Notes: a model not told the origin generated them from the sequence alone. A stretch of 64,000 nt of DNA from Desmodesmus armatus (GCA_007449985.2 VIIQ02000709.1:1-64000); one strand, 5' to 3'. Counted from the first letter of the stretch, positions 23,203 to 37,245 are shown. A program made the numbers and translations.

Positions 23203-23411
23203 GTGTGACCCTGGTGCAAGCAGTGCAGCCACTGGCCACATGGCATGTGGGCCTCCAGCATAACAGCAGTAGTGCCCAGCAGAACTTCTGCTGGTGTCTT
23301 GCAGCACGTTGCTGGATGGCAGCTGCGCGGCATCTGGCCAATTGGGGTTGCGACCGTTGTTCCAAGGAGTTTTCACAGCCATGCTGTGCGTCACAGGACA
23401 GGCTGCAGTAG
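23203..23411 (+). CDS. Candidate terminal exon next to the macrosatellite
   Basis: Follows the acceptor GTCCTGTCGCAG and reads 69 codons to TAG: VTLVQAVQPLATWHVGLQHN, then a cysteine/tryptophan-rich part (FCWCLAARCWMAAARHLANW) and CDRCSKEFSQPCC. The closing CxxC-like spacing could bind a metal, but no named finger is recognised. It ends about 110 bp before the first array unit. Confidence 0.35.
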
Positions 23412-23523
23412 CTGTTGTCTTGCCTGATGCTGGCTGAACGATTAGGCAATTGAGACAACTGCGGGAGTAATTGTGTGCGCTGGTTGGACCCACTGCCAGT
23501 GGGTTCACTGGGTGCAGTCGCTG

Positions 23524-25310
23524 CATGTAGGCTGCGAGCAACTGGATAGAACGTGACGGGCACCAATTGTAGATGCCTTGGTGAGCAGCTGCTGATGGTT
23601 AGGCACAGGATAGTAAGAGCACAGTACTGTGTGCAGTGGTTTGCAGGTGTTGGGACCTTGCCAGCCCATCAAAGCGCATGAGGTGACAGTTTGCAGGTAT
23701 TTGCACAGAAAAGCAAAGCATCAAGCTGACGCTCAATGCCACGGGCCCATGCTGGCTAGTGAGTCCTGGGAAACAGACACCGATTCCTGGGTTGCTTGTG
23801 CAGTCTTGAAAAAGCTTGACTGCATGACAGACCCACACAGGTCATGACGAACAGCCCGTAATCGCCCTTTCCAAGGGTATGGTGGTGTCGAAAGACACCG
23901 TTTGGGTTGGTTGGTCACAAGGACTGGGTGGTGTGAGCGCACGGCCCTCACAACAGCAGCTCCATGACAGTACAGCCGTGCACACTTCGTCGCCATCTTG
24001 CACCAACACACAGTAGGCCGCAGGTGTAGGCCCCTCAGTGAGGCCATGCACCCCAAGCTCAAGAGCCTGGAATGCAGGAAGGACCTAGACCCTTCCCACC
24101 CACAGGACCCGCTGCGAGGGCAACAACAGCAGCAGAAGCACACAGCAGCTGCACTACCTGGGCACTGAAGTCATGCTGACAATGCACCCACCTGTCTTGT
24201 TGATGTGGGCCTGCCTACTGGCAGGAAGGACGGCCTACGAGGACATCCTTGTAGGACCGCCTACGAGAAAGGGATGAACCTGAGCGCCACGAAGAGCTGC
24301 GAGACAGGCTGTCACCAGCCGAACCTGCCTCCAGTTGGCGCCAAAAGGCCAGAAGGTTTCGAAGTGAGCACTGGCCACCGTAGCTTGGTTATCTTTTGTT
24401 TGAAGAGAAGTATTTTGGCTGTATGTTGTGCGTACTGGATTGTGGTTCCAAGGTTGCCTCAATATATAGCGGAGGTCGAGTTTGGCGCGGCCTCAGACTC
24501 AAATCTGAGTCTGAGCCCGAGTTGCTGTTGTTGATTTTTTTTCTATGTTGGGAGTGAAGCAGCCAAACGGCCCCCAGAAAGCTTTGCAATGAACACTTGA
24601 AGCAATAATACGGCCGATTGGCAGCATGTGGGGGCCTTTTCGACTGGCCATCTTGATGAGGGCTGCAAGCTGGCTGGCCGGGGCTACTGTATCTCTGCTG
24701 TATGGAATAATTGTTTTCAGCAAGTACATGTTGGAAGGCGCCACAGGTGCAAGAAGCGGGTTAGGTGCATGTCGGGAGTTCCTGTCAGGGATTGCGCTGC
24801 AATGCAGCAGCAGCATGCACCATTTTTTTCTGCCAGCCATCTCAGTTCAGAGCCTTTGCTGTTCCAATCAAACATAGAGACATGGCTGAGGGTGACAAGT
24901 CAAGATGTGGATGGCAAAGCTCCTGCCTGTCAGACTGTCCACTTGTCCACCATGCAGTACTACCACAATGCCCACTTGCAAGGCGCCCAGGGCGGGGCAT
25001 ATTTATGCTTGTAATCAGCTGCCGCGGCAGCTTGTAATCAGCTGCCAGCAGGCTGCCAGCACAGTGCAACAAATTAGCAGCATCAAATCTTTACATGACA
25101 CACGCCTCATGCAGGAGACATCCACAAACCCAGCAACGGGCTGTTGAGCACCGGCCACACCCTTCACAACAAGAAGCACACTGCATGTGCTGTCAGCCTC
25201 ACACACCAACCCTGGTGCAGTACCGTTGCAGTCACATACACTACTGTTGCTATGCTGGCTGCTGCAGTACTGTTACAGTCACATACACAGTGCACTGGGT
25301 GAGGTTGCTG
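23524..25310 (-). repeat. Macrosatellite unit 1 (full, 1,787 bp)
   Basis: Leftmost unit; its homology begins a few bases earlier, at CACTGGGTG near 23,503. The 54-codon frame (24,215-24,378) has lost one T and its ATG is GTG, so this copy is broken. Confidence 0.93.
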
Positions 25311-27099
25311 CATGTAGGCTGCGAGCAACTGGATAGAACGTGACGGGCACCAATTGTAGATGCCTTGGTGAGCAGCTGCTGATGGTTAGGCACAGGATAG
25401 TAAGAGCACAGTACTGTGTGCAGTGGTTTGCAGGTGTTGGGACCTTGCCAGCCCATCAAAGCGCATGAGGTGACAGTTTGCAGGTATTTGCACAGAAAAG
25501 CAAAGCATCAAGCTGACGCTCAATGCCACGGGCCCATGCTGGCTAGTGAGTCCTGGGAAACAGACACCGATTCCTGGGTTGCTTGTGCAGTCTTGAAAAA
25601 GCTTGACTGCATGACAGACCCACACAGGTCATGACGAACAGCCCGTAATCGCCCTTTCCAAGGGTATGGTGGTGTCGAAAGACACCGTTTTGGGTTGGTT
25701 GGTCACAAGGACTGGGTGGTGTGAGCGCACGGCCCTCACAACAGCAGCTCCATGACAGTACAGCCGTGCACACTTCGTCGCCATCTTGCACCAACACACA
25801 GTAGGCCGCAGGTGTAGGCCCCTCAGTGAGGCCATGCACCCCAAGCTCAAGAGCCTGGAATGCAGGAAGGACCTAGACCCTTCCCACCCACAGGACCCGC
25901 TGCGAGGGCAACAACAGCAGCAGAAGCACACAGCAGCTGCACTACCTGGGCACTGAAGTCATGCTGACAATGCACCCACCTGTCTTGTTGATGTGGGCCT
26001 GCCTACTGGCAGGAAGGACGGCCTACGAGGACATCCTTGTAGGACCGCCTACGAGAAAGGGATGAACCTGAGCGCCACGAAGAGCTGCGAGACAGGCTGT
26101 CACCAGCCGAACCTGCCTCCAGTTGGCGCCAAAAGGCCAGAAGGTTTTCGAAGTGAGCACTGGCCACCGTAGCTTGGTTATCTTTTGTTTGAAGAGAAGT
26201 ATTTTGGCTGTATGTTGTGCGTACTGGATTGTGGTTCCAAGGTTGCCTCAATATATAGCGGAGGTCGAGTTTGGCGCGGCCTCAGACTCAAATCTGAGTC
26301 TGAGCCCGAGTTGCTGTTGTTGATTTTTTTTCTATGTTGGGAGTGAAGCAGCCAAACGGCCCCCAGAAAGCTTTGCAATGAACACTTGAAGCAATAATAC
26401 GGCCGATTGGCAGCATGTGGGGGCCTTTTCGACTGGCCATCTTGATGAGGGCTGCAAGCTGGCTGGCCGGGGCTACTGTATCTCTGCTGTATGGAATAAT
26501 TGTTTTCAGCAAGTACATGTTGGAAGGCGCCACAGGTGCAAGAAGCGGGTTAGGTGCATGTCGGGAGTTCCTGTCAGGGATTGCGCTGCAATGCAGCAGC
26601 AGCATGCACCATTTTTTTCTGCCAGCCATCTCAGTTCAGAGCCTTTGCTGTTCCAATCAAACATAGAGACATGGCTGAGGGTGACAAGTCAAGATGTGGA
26701 TGGCAAAGCTCCTGCCTGTCAGACTGTCCACTTGTCCACCATGCAGTACTACCACAATGCCCACTTGCAAGGCGCCCAGGGCGGGGCATATTTATGCTTG
26801 TAATCAGCTGCCGCGGCAGCTTGTAATCAGCTGCCAGCAGGCTGCCAGCACAGTGCAACAAATTAGCAGCATCAAATCTTTACATGACACACGCCTCATG
26901 CAGGAGACATCCACAAACCCAGCAACGGGCTGTTGAGCACCGGCCACACCCTTCACAACAAGAAGCACACTGCATGTGCTGTCAGCCTCACACACCAACC
27001 CTGGTGCAGTACCGTTGCAGTCACATACACTACTGTTGCTATGCTGGCTGCTGCAGTACTGTTACAGTCACATACACAGTGCACTGGGTGAGGTTGCTG
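25311..27099 (-). repeat. Macrosatellite unit 2 (full, 1,789 bp)
   Basis: Frame 26,003-26,167 is intact in length but starts GTG instead of ATG. Confidence 0.93.
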
Positions 27100-28883
27100 C
27101 ATGTAGGCTGCGAGCAACTGGATAGAACGTGACGGGCACCAATTGTAGATGCCTTGGTGAGCAGCTGCTGATGGTTAGGCACAGGATAGTAAGAGCACAG
27201 TACTGTGTGCAGTGGTTTGCAGGTGTTGGGACCTTGCCAGCCCATCAAAGCGCATGAGGTGACAGTTTGCAGGTATTTGCACAGAAAAGCAAAGCATCAA
27301 GCTGACGCTCAATGCCACGGGCCCATGCTGGCTAGTGAGTCCTGGGAAACAGACACCGATTCCTGGGTTGCTTGTGCAGTCTTGAAAAAGCTTGACTGCA
27401 TGACAGACCCAAACAAGTCATGAACAGCGTAACCGCCCTTTCCAAGGGTATGGTGGTGTCGAAAGACACCGTTTTGGGTTGGTTGGTCACAAGGACCGGG
27501 TGGTGTGAGCGCACCGCCCTCACAACAGCAGCTCCATGACAGTACAGCCGTGCACACTTCGTCGCCATCTTGCACCAACACACAGTAGGCCGCAGGTGTA
27601 GGCCCCTCAGTGAGGCCATGCACCCCAAGCTCAAGAGCCTGGAATGCAGGAAGGACCTAGACCCTTCCCACCCACAGGACCCGCTGCGAGGGCAACAACA
27701 GCAGCAGAAGCACACAGCAGCTGCACTACCTGGGCACTGAAGTCATGCTGACAATGCACCCACCTGTCTTGTTGATGTGGGCCTGCCTACTGGCAGGAAG
27801 GACGGCCTACGAGGACATCCTTGTAGGACCGCCTACGAGAAAGGGATGAACCTGAGCGCCACGAAGAGCTGCGAGACAGGCTGTCACCAGCCGAACCTGC
27901 CTCCAGTTGGCGCCAAAAGGCCAGAAGGTTTTCGAAGTGAGCACTGGCCATCGTAGCTTGGTTATCTTTTGTTTGAAGAGAAGTATTTTGGCTGTATGTT
28001 GTGCGTACTGGATTGTGGTTCCAAGGTTGCCTCAATATATAGCGGAGGTCGAGTTTGGCGCGCCTCAGACTCAAATCTGAGTCTGAGCCCGAGTTGCTGT
28101 TGTTGATTTTTTTTCTATGTTGGGAGTGAAGCAGCCAAACGGCCCCCAGAAAGCTTTGCAATGAACACTTGAAGCAATAATACGGCCGATTGGCAGCATG
28201 TGGGGGCCTTTTCGACTGGCCATCTTGATGAGGGCTGCAAGCTGGCTGGCCGGGGCTACTGTATCTCTGCTGTATGGAATAATTGTTCTCAGCAAGTATA
28301 TGTTGGAAGGCGCCACAGGTGCAAGAAGCGGGTTAGGTGCATGTCGGGAGTTCCTGTCAGGGATTGCGCTGCAATGCAGCAGCAGCATGCACCATTTTTT
28401 TTCTGCCAGCCATCTCAGTTCAGAGCCTTTGCTGTTCCAATCAAACATAGAGACATGGCTGAGGGTGACAAGTCAAGATGTGGATGGCAAAGCTCCTGCC
28501 TGTCAGACTGTCCACTTGTCCACCATGCAGTACTACCACAATGCCCACTTGCAAGGCGCCCAGGGCGGGGCATATTTATGCTTGTAATCAGCTGCCGCGG
28601 CAGCTTGTAATCAGCTGCCAGCAGGCTGCCAGCACAGTGCAACAAATTAGCAGCATCAAATCTTTACATGACACACGCCTCATGCAGGAGACATCCACAA
28701 ACCCAGCAACGGGCTGTTGAGCACCGGCCACACCCTTCACAACAAGAAGCACACTGCATGTGCTGTCAGCCTCACACACCAACCCTGGTGCAGTACCGTT
28801 GCAGTCACATACACTACTGTTGCTATGCTGGCTGCTGCAGTACTGTTACAGTCACATACACAGTGCACTGGGTGAGGTTGCTG
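27100..28883 (-). repeat. Macrosatellite unit 3 (full, 1,784 bp)
   Basis: Frame 27,787-27,951 is intact with ATG. Confidence 0.93.
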
Positions 28884-29927
28884 CATGTAGGCTGCGAGCA
28901 ACTGGATAGAACGTGACGGGCACCAATTGTAGATGCCTTGGTGAGCAGCTGCTGATGGTTAGGCACAGGATAGTAAGAGCACAGTACTGTGTGCAGTGGT
29001 TTGCAGGTGTTGGGACCTTGCCAGCCCATCAAAGCGCATGAGGTGACAGTTTGCAGGTATTTGCACAGAAAAGCAAAGCATCAAGCTGACGCTCAATGCC
29101 ACGGGCCCATGCTGGCCAGTAGGATCCCCGGATTCCAAGGTTGCTGCAGTCTTGAAAAAGCTTCTGACTGCATGACAGACCCACAGTCAAAAAGCTTGAC
29201 TGCATGACAGACCCACAGTCATGAACAGCGTAATCGCCCTTTCCAAGGGTATGGTGGTGTCGAAAGACACCGTTTTGGGTTGGTTGGTCACAAGGACTGG
29301 GTGGTGTGAGCGCACCGCCCTCACAACAGCAGCTCCATGACAGTACAGCCGTGCACACTTCGTCGCCATCTTGCACCAACACACAGTAGGCCGCAGGTGT
29401 AGGCCCCTCAGTGAGGCCATGCACCCCAAGCTCAAGAGCCTGGAATGCAGGAAGGACCTAGACCCTTCCCACCCACAGGACCCGCTGCGAGGGCAACAAC
29501 AGCAGCAGAAGCACACAGCAGCTGCACTACCTGGGCACTGAAGTCATGCTGACAATGCACCCACCTGTCTTGTTGATGTGGGCCTGCCTACTGGCAGGAA
29601 GGACGGCCTACGAGGACATCCTTGTAGGACCGCCTACGAGAAAGGGATGAACCTGAGCGCCACGAAGAGCTGCGAGACAGGCTGTCACCAGCCGAACCTG
29701 CCTCCAGTTGGCGCCAAAAGGCCAGAAGGTTTTCGAAGTGAGCACTGGCCATCGTAGCTTGGTTATCTTTGTTTGAAGAGAAGTAATTTGGCTGTATGTT
29801 GTGCGTACTGGATTGTGGTTCCAAGGTTGCCTCAATATTTAGCGGAGGTCGAGTTTGGCGCGCCTCAGACTCAAATCTGAGTCTGAGCCCGAGTTGCTGT
29901 TGTTGATTTTTTTTTCTATGTTGGGAG
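28884..29927 (-). repeat. Macrosatellite unit 4, left part up to deletion join
   Basis: Carries a private change at 29,117-29,220 where a segment containing AAGCTTGACTGCATGACAGA is present twice, and ends at the first deletion join. Frame 29,588-29,752 starts with ATG and its TATA element reads ATATTTA. Confidence 0.9.
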
Positions 29928-30696
29928 ATTCCTGGGTTGCTTGTGCAGTCTTGAAAAAGCTTGACTGCATGACAGACCCAAACAAGTCATGAACAGCGTA
30001 ACCGCCCTTTCCAAGGGTATGGTGGTGTCGAAAGACACCGTTTTGGGTTGGTTGGTCACAAGGACCGGGTGGTGTGAGCGCACCGCCCTCACAACAGCAG
30101 CTCCATGACAGTACAGCCGTGCACACTTCGTCGCCATCTTGCACCAACACACAGTAGGCCGCAGGTGTAGGCCCCTCAGTGAGGCCATGCACCCCAAGCT
30201 CAAGAGCCTGGAATGCAGGAAGGACCTAGACCCTTCCCACCCACAGGACCCGCTGCGAGGGCAACAACAGCAGCAGAAGCACACAGCAGCTGCACTACCT
30301 GGGCACTGAAGTCATGCTGACAATGCACCCACCTGTCTTGTTGATGTGGGCCTGCCTACTGGCAGGAAGGACGGCCTACGAGGACATCCTTGTAGGACCG
30401 CCTACGAGAAAGGGATGAACCTGAGCGCCATGAAGAGCTGCGAGACAGGCTGTCACCAGCCGAACCTGCCTCCAGTTGGCGCCAAAAGGCCAGAAGGTTT
30501 TCGAAGTGAGCACTGGCCATCGTAGCTTGGTTATCTTTTGTTTGAAGAGAAGTAATTTGGCTGTATGTTGTGCGTACTGGATTGTGGTTCCAAGGTTGCC
30601 TCAATATTTAGCGGAGGTCGAGTTTGGCGCGCCTCAGACTCAAATCTGAGTCTGAGCCCGAGTTGCTGTTGTTGATTTTTTTTTCTATGTTGGGAG
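29928..30696 (-). repeat. Deletion-derived unit, 769 bp
   Basis: Starts at ATTCCTGGGTTGC directly after CTATGTTGGGAG, lacking about 1.0 kb that spans the usual unit boundary. Frame 30,356-30,520 is intact with ATG. Confidence 0.92.
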
Positions 30697-32220
30697 ATTC
30701 CTGGGTTGCTTGTGCAGTCTTGAAAAAGCTTGACTGCATGACAGACCCAAACAAGTCATGAACAGCGTAACCGCCCTTTCCAAGGGTATGGTGGTGTCGA
30801 AAGACACCGTTTTGGGTTGGTTGGTCACAAGGACCGGGTGGTGTGAGCGCACCGCCCTCACAACAGCAGCTCCATGACAGTACAGCCGTGCACACTTCGT
30901 CGCCATCTTGCACCAACACACAGTAGGCCGCAGGTGTAGGCCCCTCAGTGAGGCCATGCACCCCAAGCTCAAGAGCCTGGAATGCAGGAAGGACCTAGAC
31001 CCTTCCCACCCACAGGACCCGCTGCGAGGGCAACAACAGCAGCAGAAGCACACAGCAGCTGCACTACCTGGGCACTGAAGTCATGCTGACAATGCACCCA
31101 CCTGTCTTGTTGATGTGGGCCTGCCTACTGGCAGGAAGGACGGCCTATGAGGACATCCTTGTAGGACCGCCTACGAGAAAGGGATGAACCTGAGCGCCAC
31201 GAAGAGCTGCGAGACAGGCTGTCACCAGCCGAACCTGCCTCCAGTTGGCGCCAAAAGGCCAGAAGGTTTTCGAAGTGAGCACTGGCCACCGTAGCTTGGT
31301 TATCTTTTGTTTGAAGAGAAGTATTTTGGCTGTATGTTGTGCGTACTGGATTGTGGTTCCAAGGTTGCCTCAATATATAGCGGAGGTCGAGTTTGGCGCG
31401 CCTCAGACTCAAATCTGAGTCTGAGCCCGAGTTGCTGTTGTTGATTTTTTTTCTATGTTGGGAGTGAAGCAGCCAAACGGCCCCCAGAAAGCTTTGCAAT
31501 GAACACTTGAAGCAATAATACGGCCGATTGGCAGCATGTGGGGGCCTTTTCGACTGGCCATCTTGATGAGGGCTGCAAGCTGGCTGGCCGGGGCTACTGT
31601 ATCTCTGCTGTATGGAATAATTGTTTTCAGCAAGTATATGTTGGAAGGCGCCACAGGTGCAAGAAGCGGGTTAGGTGCATGTCGGGAGTTCCTGTCAGGG
31701 ATTGCGCTGCAATGCAGCAGCAGCATGCACCATTTTTTTCTGCCAGCCATCTCAGTTCAGAGCCTTTGCTGTTCCAATGAAACATAGAGACATGGCTGAG
31801 GGTGACAAGTCAAGATGTGGATGGCAAAGCTCCTGCCTGTCAGACTGTCCACTTGTCCACCATGCAGTACTACCACAATGCCCACTTGCAAGGCGCCCAG
31901 GGCGGGGCATATTTATGCTTGTAATCAGCTGCCGCGGCAGCTTGTAATCAGCTGCCAGCAGGCTGCCAGCACAGTGCAACAAATTAGCAGCATCAAATCT
32001 TTACATGACACACGCCTCATGCAGGAGACATCCACAAACCCAGCAACGGGCTGTTGAGCACCGGCCACACCCTTCACAACAAGAAGCACACTGCATGTGC
32101 TGTCAGCCTCACACACCAACCCTGGTGCAGTACCGTTGCAGTCACATACACTACTGTTGCTATGCTGGCTGCTGCAGTACTGTTACAGTCACATACACAG
32201 TGCACTGGGTGAGGTTGCTG
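30697..32220 (-). repeat. Macrosatellite unit following second deletion join
   Basis: Begins at the second copy of the deletion join, then continues with the full right half of the unit. Frame 31,125-31,289 starts GTG. Confidence 0.92.
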
Positions 32221-33247
32221 CATGTAGGCTGCGAGCAACTGGATAGAACGTGACGGGCACCAATTGTAGATGCCTTGGTGAGCAGCTGCTGATGGTTAGG
32301 CACAGGATAGTAAGAGCACAGTACTGTGTGCAGTGGTTTGCAGGTGTTGGGACCTTGCCAGCCCATCAAAGCGCATGAGGTGACAGTTTGCAGGTATTTG
32401 CACAGAAAAGCAAAGCATCAAGCTGACGCTCAATGCCACGGGCCCATGCTGGCTAGTGAGTCCTGGGAAACAGACACCGATTCCTGGGTTGCTTGTGCAG
32501 TCTTGAAAAAGCTTGACTGCATGACAGACCCAAACAAGTCATGAACAGCGTAACCGCCCTTTCCAAGGGTATGGTGGTGTCGAAAGACACCGTTTTGGGT
32601 TGGTTGGTCACAAGGACCGGGTGGTGTGAGCGCACCGCCCTCACAACAGCAGCTCCATGACAGTACAGCCGTGCACACTTCGTCGCCATCTTGCACCAAC
32701 ACACAGTAGGCCGCAGGTGTAGGCCCCTCAGTGAGGCCATGCACCCCAAGCTCAAGAGCCTGGAATGCAGGAAGGACCTAGACCCTTCCCACCCACAGGA
32801 CCCGCTGCGAGGGCAACAACAGCAGCAGAAGCACACAGCAGCTGCACTACCTGGGCACTGAAGTCATGCTGACAATGCACCCACCTGTCTTGTTGATGTG
32901 GGCCTGCCTACTGGCAGGAAGGACGGCCTACGAGGACATCCTTGTAGGACCGCCTACGAGAAAGGGATGAACCTGAGCGCCATGAAGAGCTGCGAGACAG
33001 GCTGTCACCAGCCGAACCTGCCTCCAGTTGGCGCCAAAAGGCCAGAAGGTTTTCGAAGTGAGCACTGGCCATCGTAGCTTGGTTATCTTTTGTTTGAAGA
33101 GAAGTAATTTGGCTGTATGTTGTGCGTACTGGATTGTGGTTCCAAGGTTGCCTCAATATATAGCGGAGGTCGAGTTTGGCGCGCCTCAGACTCAAATCTG
33201 AGTCTGAGCCCGAGTTGCTGTTGTTGATTTTTTTTCTATGTTGGGAG
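32221..33247 (-). repeat. Macrosatellite unit up to third deletion join
   Basis: Normal start; ends at the third copy of the same join. Frame 32,908-33,072 is intact with ATG. Confidence 0.92.
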
Positions 33248-34773
33248 ATTCCTGGGTTGCTTGTGCAGTCTTGAAAAAGCTTGACTGCATGACAGACCCA
33301 AACAAGTCATGAACAGCGTAACCGCCCTTTCCAAGGGTATGGTGGTGTCGAAAGACACCGTTTTGGGTTGGTTGGTCACAAGGACCGGGTGGTGTGAGCG
33401 CACCGCCCTCACAACAGCAACTCCATGACAGTACAGCCGTGCACACTTCGTCGCCATCTTGCACCAACACACAGTAGGCCGCAGGTGTAGGCCCCTCAGT
33501 GAGGCCATGCACCCCAAGCTCAAGAGCCTGGAATGCAGGAAGGACCTAGACCCTTCCCACCCACAGGACCCGCTGCGAGGGCAACAACAGCAGCAGAAGC
33601 ACACAGCAGCTGCACTACCTGGGCACTGAAGTCATGCTGACAATGCACCCACCTGTCTTGTTGATGTGGGCCTGCCTACTGGCAGGAAGGACGGCCTACG
33701 AGGACATCCTTGTAGGACCGCCTACGAGAAAGGGATGAACCTGAGCGCCACGAAGAGCTGCGAGACAGGCTGTCACCAGCCGAACCTGCCTCCAGTTGGC
33801 GCCAAAAGGCCAGAAGGTTTTCGAAGTGAGCACTGGCCACCGTAGCTTGGTTATCTTTTGTTTGAAGAGAAGTATTTTGGCTGTATTTTGTGCGTACTGG
33901 ATTGTGGTTCCAAGGTTGCCTCAATATATAGCGGAGGTCGAGTTTGGCGCGCCTCAGACTCAAATCTGAGTCTGAGCCCGAGTTGCTGTTGTTGATTTTT
34001 TTTCCTATGTTGGGAGTGAAGCAGCCAAACGGCCCCCAGAAAGCTTTGCAATGAACACTTGAAGCAATAATACGGCCGATTGGCAGCATGTGGGGGCCTT
34101 TTCGACTGGCCATCTTGATGAGGGCTGCAAGCTGGCTGGCCGGGGCTACTGTATCTCTGCTGTATGGAATAATTGTTTTCAGCAAGTATATGTTGGAAGG
34201 CGCCACAGGTGCAAGAAGCGGGTTAGGTGCATGTCGGGAGTTCCTGTCAGGGATTGCGCTGCAATGCAGCAGCAGCATGCACCATTTTTTTTCTGCCAGC
34301 CATCTCAGTTCAGAGCCTTTGCTGTTCCAATGAAACATAGAGACATGGCTGAGGGTGACAAGTCAAGATGTGGATGGCAAAGCTCCTGCCTGTCAGACTG
34401 TCCACTTGTCCACCATGCAGTACTACCACAAGGCCCACTTGCAAGGCGCCCAGGGCGGGGCATATTTGTGCTTGTAATCAGCTGCCGCGGCAGCTTGTAA
34501 TCAGCTGCCAGCAGGCTGCCAGCACAGTGCAACAAATTAGCAGCATCAAATCTTTACATGACACACGCCTCATGCAGGAGACATCCACAAACCCAGCAAC
34601 GGGCTGTTGAGCACCGGCCACACCCTTCACAACAAGAAGCACACTGCATGTGCTGTCAGCCTCACACACCAACCCTGGTGCAGTACCGTTGCAGTCACAT
34701 ACACTACTGTTGCTATGCTGGCTGCTGCAGTACTGTTACAGTCACATACACAGTGCACTGGGTGAGGTTGCTG
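33248..34773 (-). repeat. Macrosatellite unit after third deletion join
   Basis: Begins at ATTCCTGGG and includes the full right half. Frame 33,676-33,840 starts GTG. Confidence 0.92.
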
Positions 34774-36558
34774 CATGTAGGCTGCGAGCAACTGGATAGA
34801 ACGTGACGGGCACCAATTGTAGATGCCTTGGTGAGCAGCTGCTGATGGTTAGGCACAGGATAGTAAGAGCACAGTACTGTGTGCAGTGGTTTGCAGGTGT
34901 TGGGACCTTGCCAGCCCATCAAAGCGCATGAGGTGACAGTTTGCAGGTATTTGCACAGAAAAGCAAAGCATCAAGCTGACGCTCAATGCCACGGGCCCAT
35001 GCTGGCTAGTGAGTCCTGGGAAACAGACACCGATTCCTGGGTTGCTTGTGCAGTCTTGAAAAAGCTTGACTGCATGACAGACCCAAACAAGTCATGAACA
35101 GCGTAACCGCCCTTTCCAAGGGTATGGTGGTGTCGATAGACACCGTTTTGGGTTGGTTGGTCACAAGGACCGGGTGGTGTGAGCGCACCGCCCTCACAAC
35201 AGCAGCTCCATGACAGTACAGCCGTGCACACTTCGTCGCCATCTTGCACCAACACACAGTAGGCCGCAGGTGTAGGCCCCTCAGTGAGGCCATGCACCCC
35301 AAGCTCAAGAGCCTGGAATGCAGGAAGGACCTAGACCCTTCCCACCCACAGGACCCGCTGCGAGGGCAACAACAGCAGCAGAAGCACACAGCAGCTGCAC
35401 TACCTGGGCACTGAAGTCATGCTGACAATGCACCCACCTGTCTTGTTGATGTGGGCCTGCCTACTGGCAGGAAGGACGGCCTACGAGGACATCCTTGTAG
35501 GACCGCCTACGAGAAAGGGATGAACCTGAGCGCCACGAAGAGCTGCGAGACAGGCTGTCACCAGCCGAACCTGCCTCCAGTTGGCGCCAAAAGGCCAGAA
35601 GGTTTTCGAAGTGAGCACTGGCCATCGTAGCTTGGTTATCTTTTGTTTGAAGAGAATTATTTTGGCTGTATGTTGTGCGTACTGGATTGTGGTTCCAAGG
35701 TTGCCTCAATATATAGCGGAGGTCGAGTTTGGCGCGCCTCAGACTCAAATCTGAGTCTGAGCCCGAGTTGCTGTTGTTGATTTTTTTTTCTATGTTGGGA
35801 GTGAAGCAGCCAAACGGCCCCCAGAAAGCTTTGCAATGAACACTTGAAGCAATAATACGGCCGATTGGCAGCATGTGGGGGCCTTTTCGACTGGCCATCT
35901 TGATGAGGGCTGCAAGCTGGCTGGCCGGGGCTACTGTATCTCTGCTGTATGGAATAATTGTTTTCAGCAAGTATATGTTGGAAGGCGCCACAGGTGCAAG
36001 AAGCGGGTTAGGTGCATGTCGGGAGTTCCTGTCAGGGATTGCGCTGCAATGCAGCAGCAGCATGCACCATTTTTTTTCTGCCAGCCATCTCAGTTCAGAG
36101 CCTTTGCTGTTCCAATGAAACATAGAGACATGGCTGAGGGTGACAAGTCAAGATGTGGATGGCAAAGCTCCTGCCTGTCAGACTGTCCACTTGTCCACCA
36201 TGCAGTACTACCACAAGGCCCACTTGCAAGGCGCCCAGGGCGGGGCATATTTGTGCTTGTAATCAGCTGCCGCGGCAGCTTGTAATCAGCTGCCAGCAGG
36301 CTGCCAGCACAGTGCAACAAATTAGCAGCATCAAATCTTTACATGACACACGCCTCATGCAGGAGACATCCACAAACCCAGCAACGGGCTGTTGAGCACC
36401 GGCCACACCCTTCACAACAAGAAGCACACTGCATGTGCTGTCAGCCTCACACACCAACCCTGGTGCAGTACCGTTGCAGTCACATACACTACTGTTGCTA
36501 TGCTGGCTGCTGCAGTACTGTTACAGTCACATACACAGTGCACTGGGTGAGGTTGCTG
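34774..36558 (-). repeat. Macrosatellite unit (full, 1,785 bp)
   Basis: First of the homogenised right-hand group with the CGATAGACACC variant. Frame 35,461-35,625 with ATG. Confidence 0.94.
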
Positions 36559-37245
36559 CATGTAGGCTGCGAGCAACTGGATAGAACGTGACGGGCACCA
36601 ATTGTAGATGCCTTGGTGAGCAGCTGCTGATGGTTAGGCACAGGATAGTAAGAGCACAGTACTGTGTGCAGTGGTTTGCAGGTGTTGGGACCTTGCCAGC
36701 CCATCAAAGCGCATGAGGTGACAGTTTGCAGGTATTTGCACAGAAAAGCAAAGCATCAAGCTGACGCTCAATGCCACGGGCCCATGCTGGCTAGTGAGTC
36801 CTGGGAAACAGACACCGATTCCTGGGTTGCTTGTGCAGTCTTGAAAAAGCTTGACTGCATGACAGACCCAAACAAGTCATGAACAGCGTAACCGCCCTTT
36901 CCAAGGGTATGGTGGTGTCGATAGACACCGTTTTGGGTTGGTTGGTCACAAGGACCGGGTGGTGTGAGCGCACCGCCCTCACAACAGCAGCTCCATGACA
37001 GTACAGCCGTGCACACTTCGTCGCCATCTTGCACCAACACACAGTAGGCCGCAGGTGTAGGCCCCTCAGTGAGGCCATGCACCCCAAGCTCAAGAGCCTG
37101 GAATGCAGGAAGGACCTAGACCCTTCCCACCCACAGGACCCGCTGCGAGGGCAACAACAGCAGCAGAAGCACACAGCAGCTGCACTACCTGGGCACTGAA
37201 GTCATGCTGACAATGCACCCACCTGTCTTGTTGATGTGGGCCTGC

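Noticed and set aside
33676..34338. 220-codon minus-strand frame repeated in several array units as a full protein
   Set aside because: It runs through the TATA element, the hairpin and a variable poly-T run whose length changes the frame between units. Only the last 54 codons show protein-level conservation.
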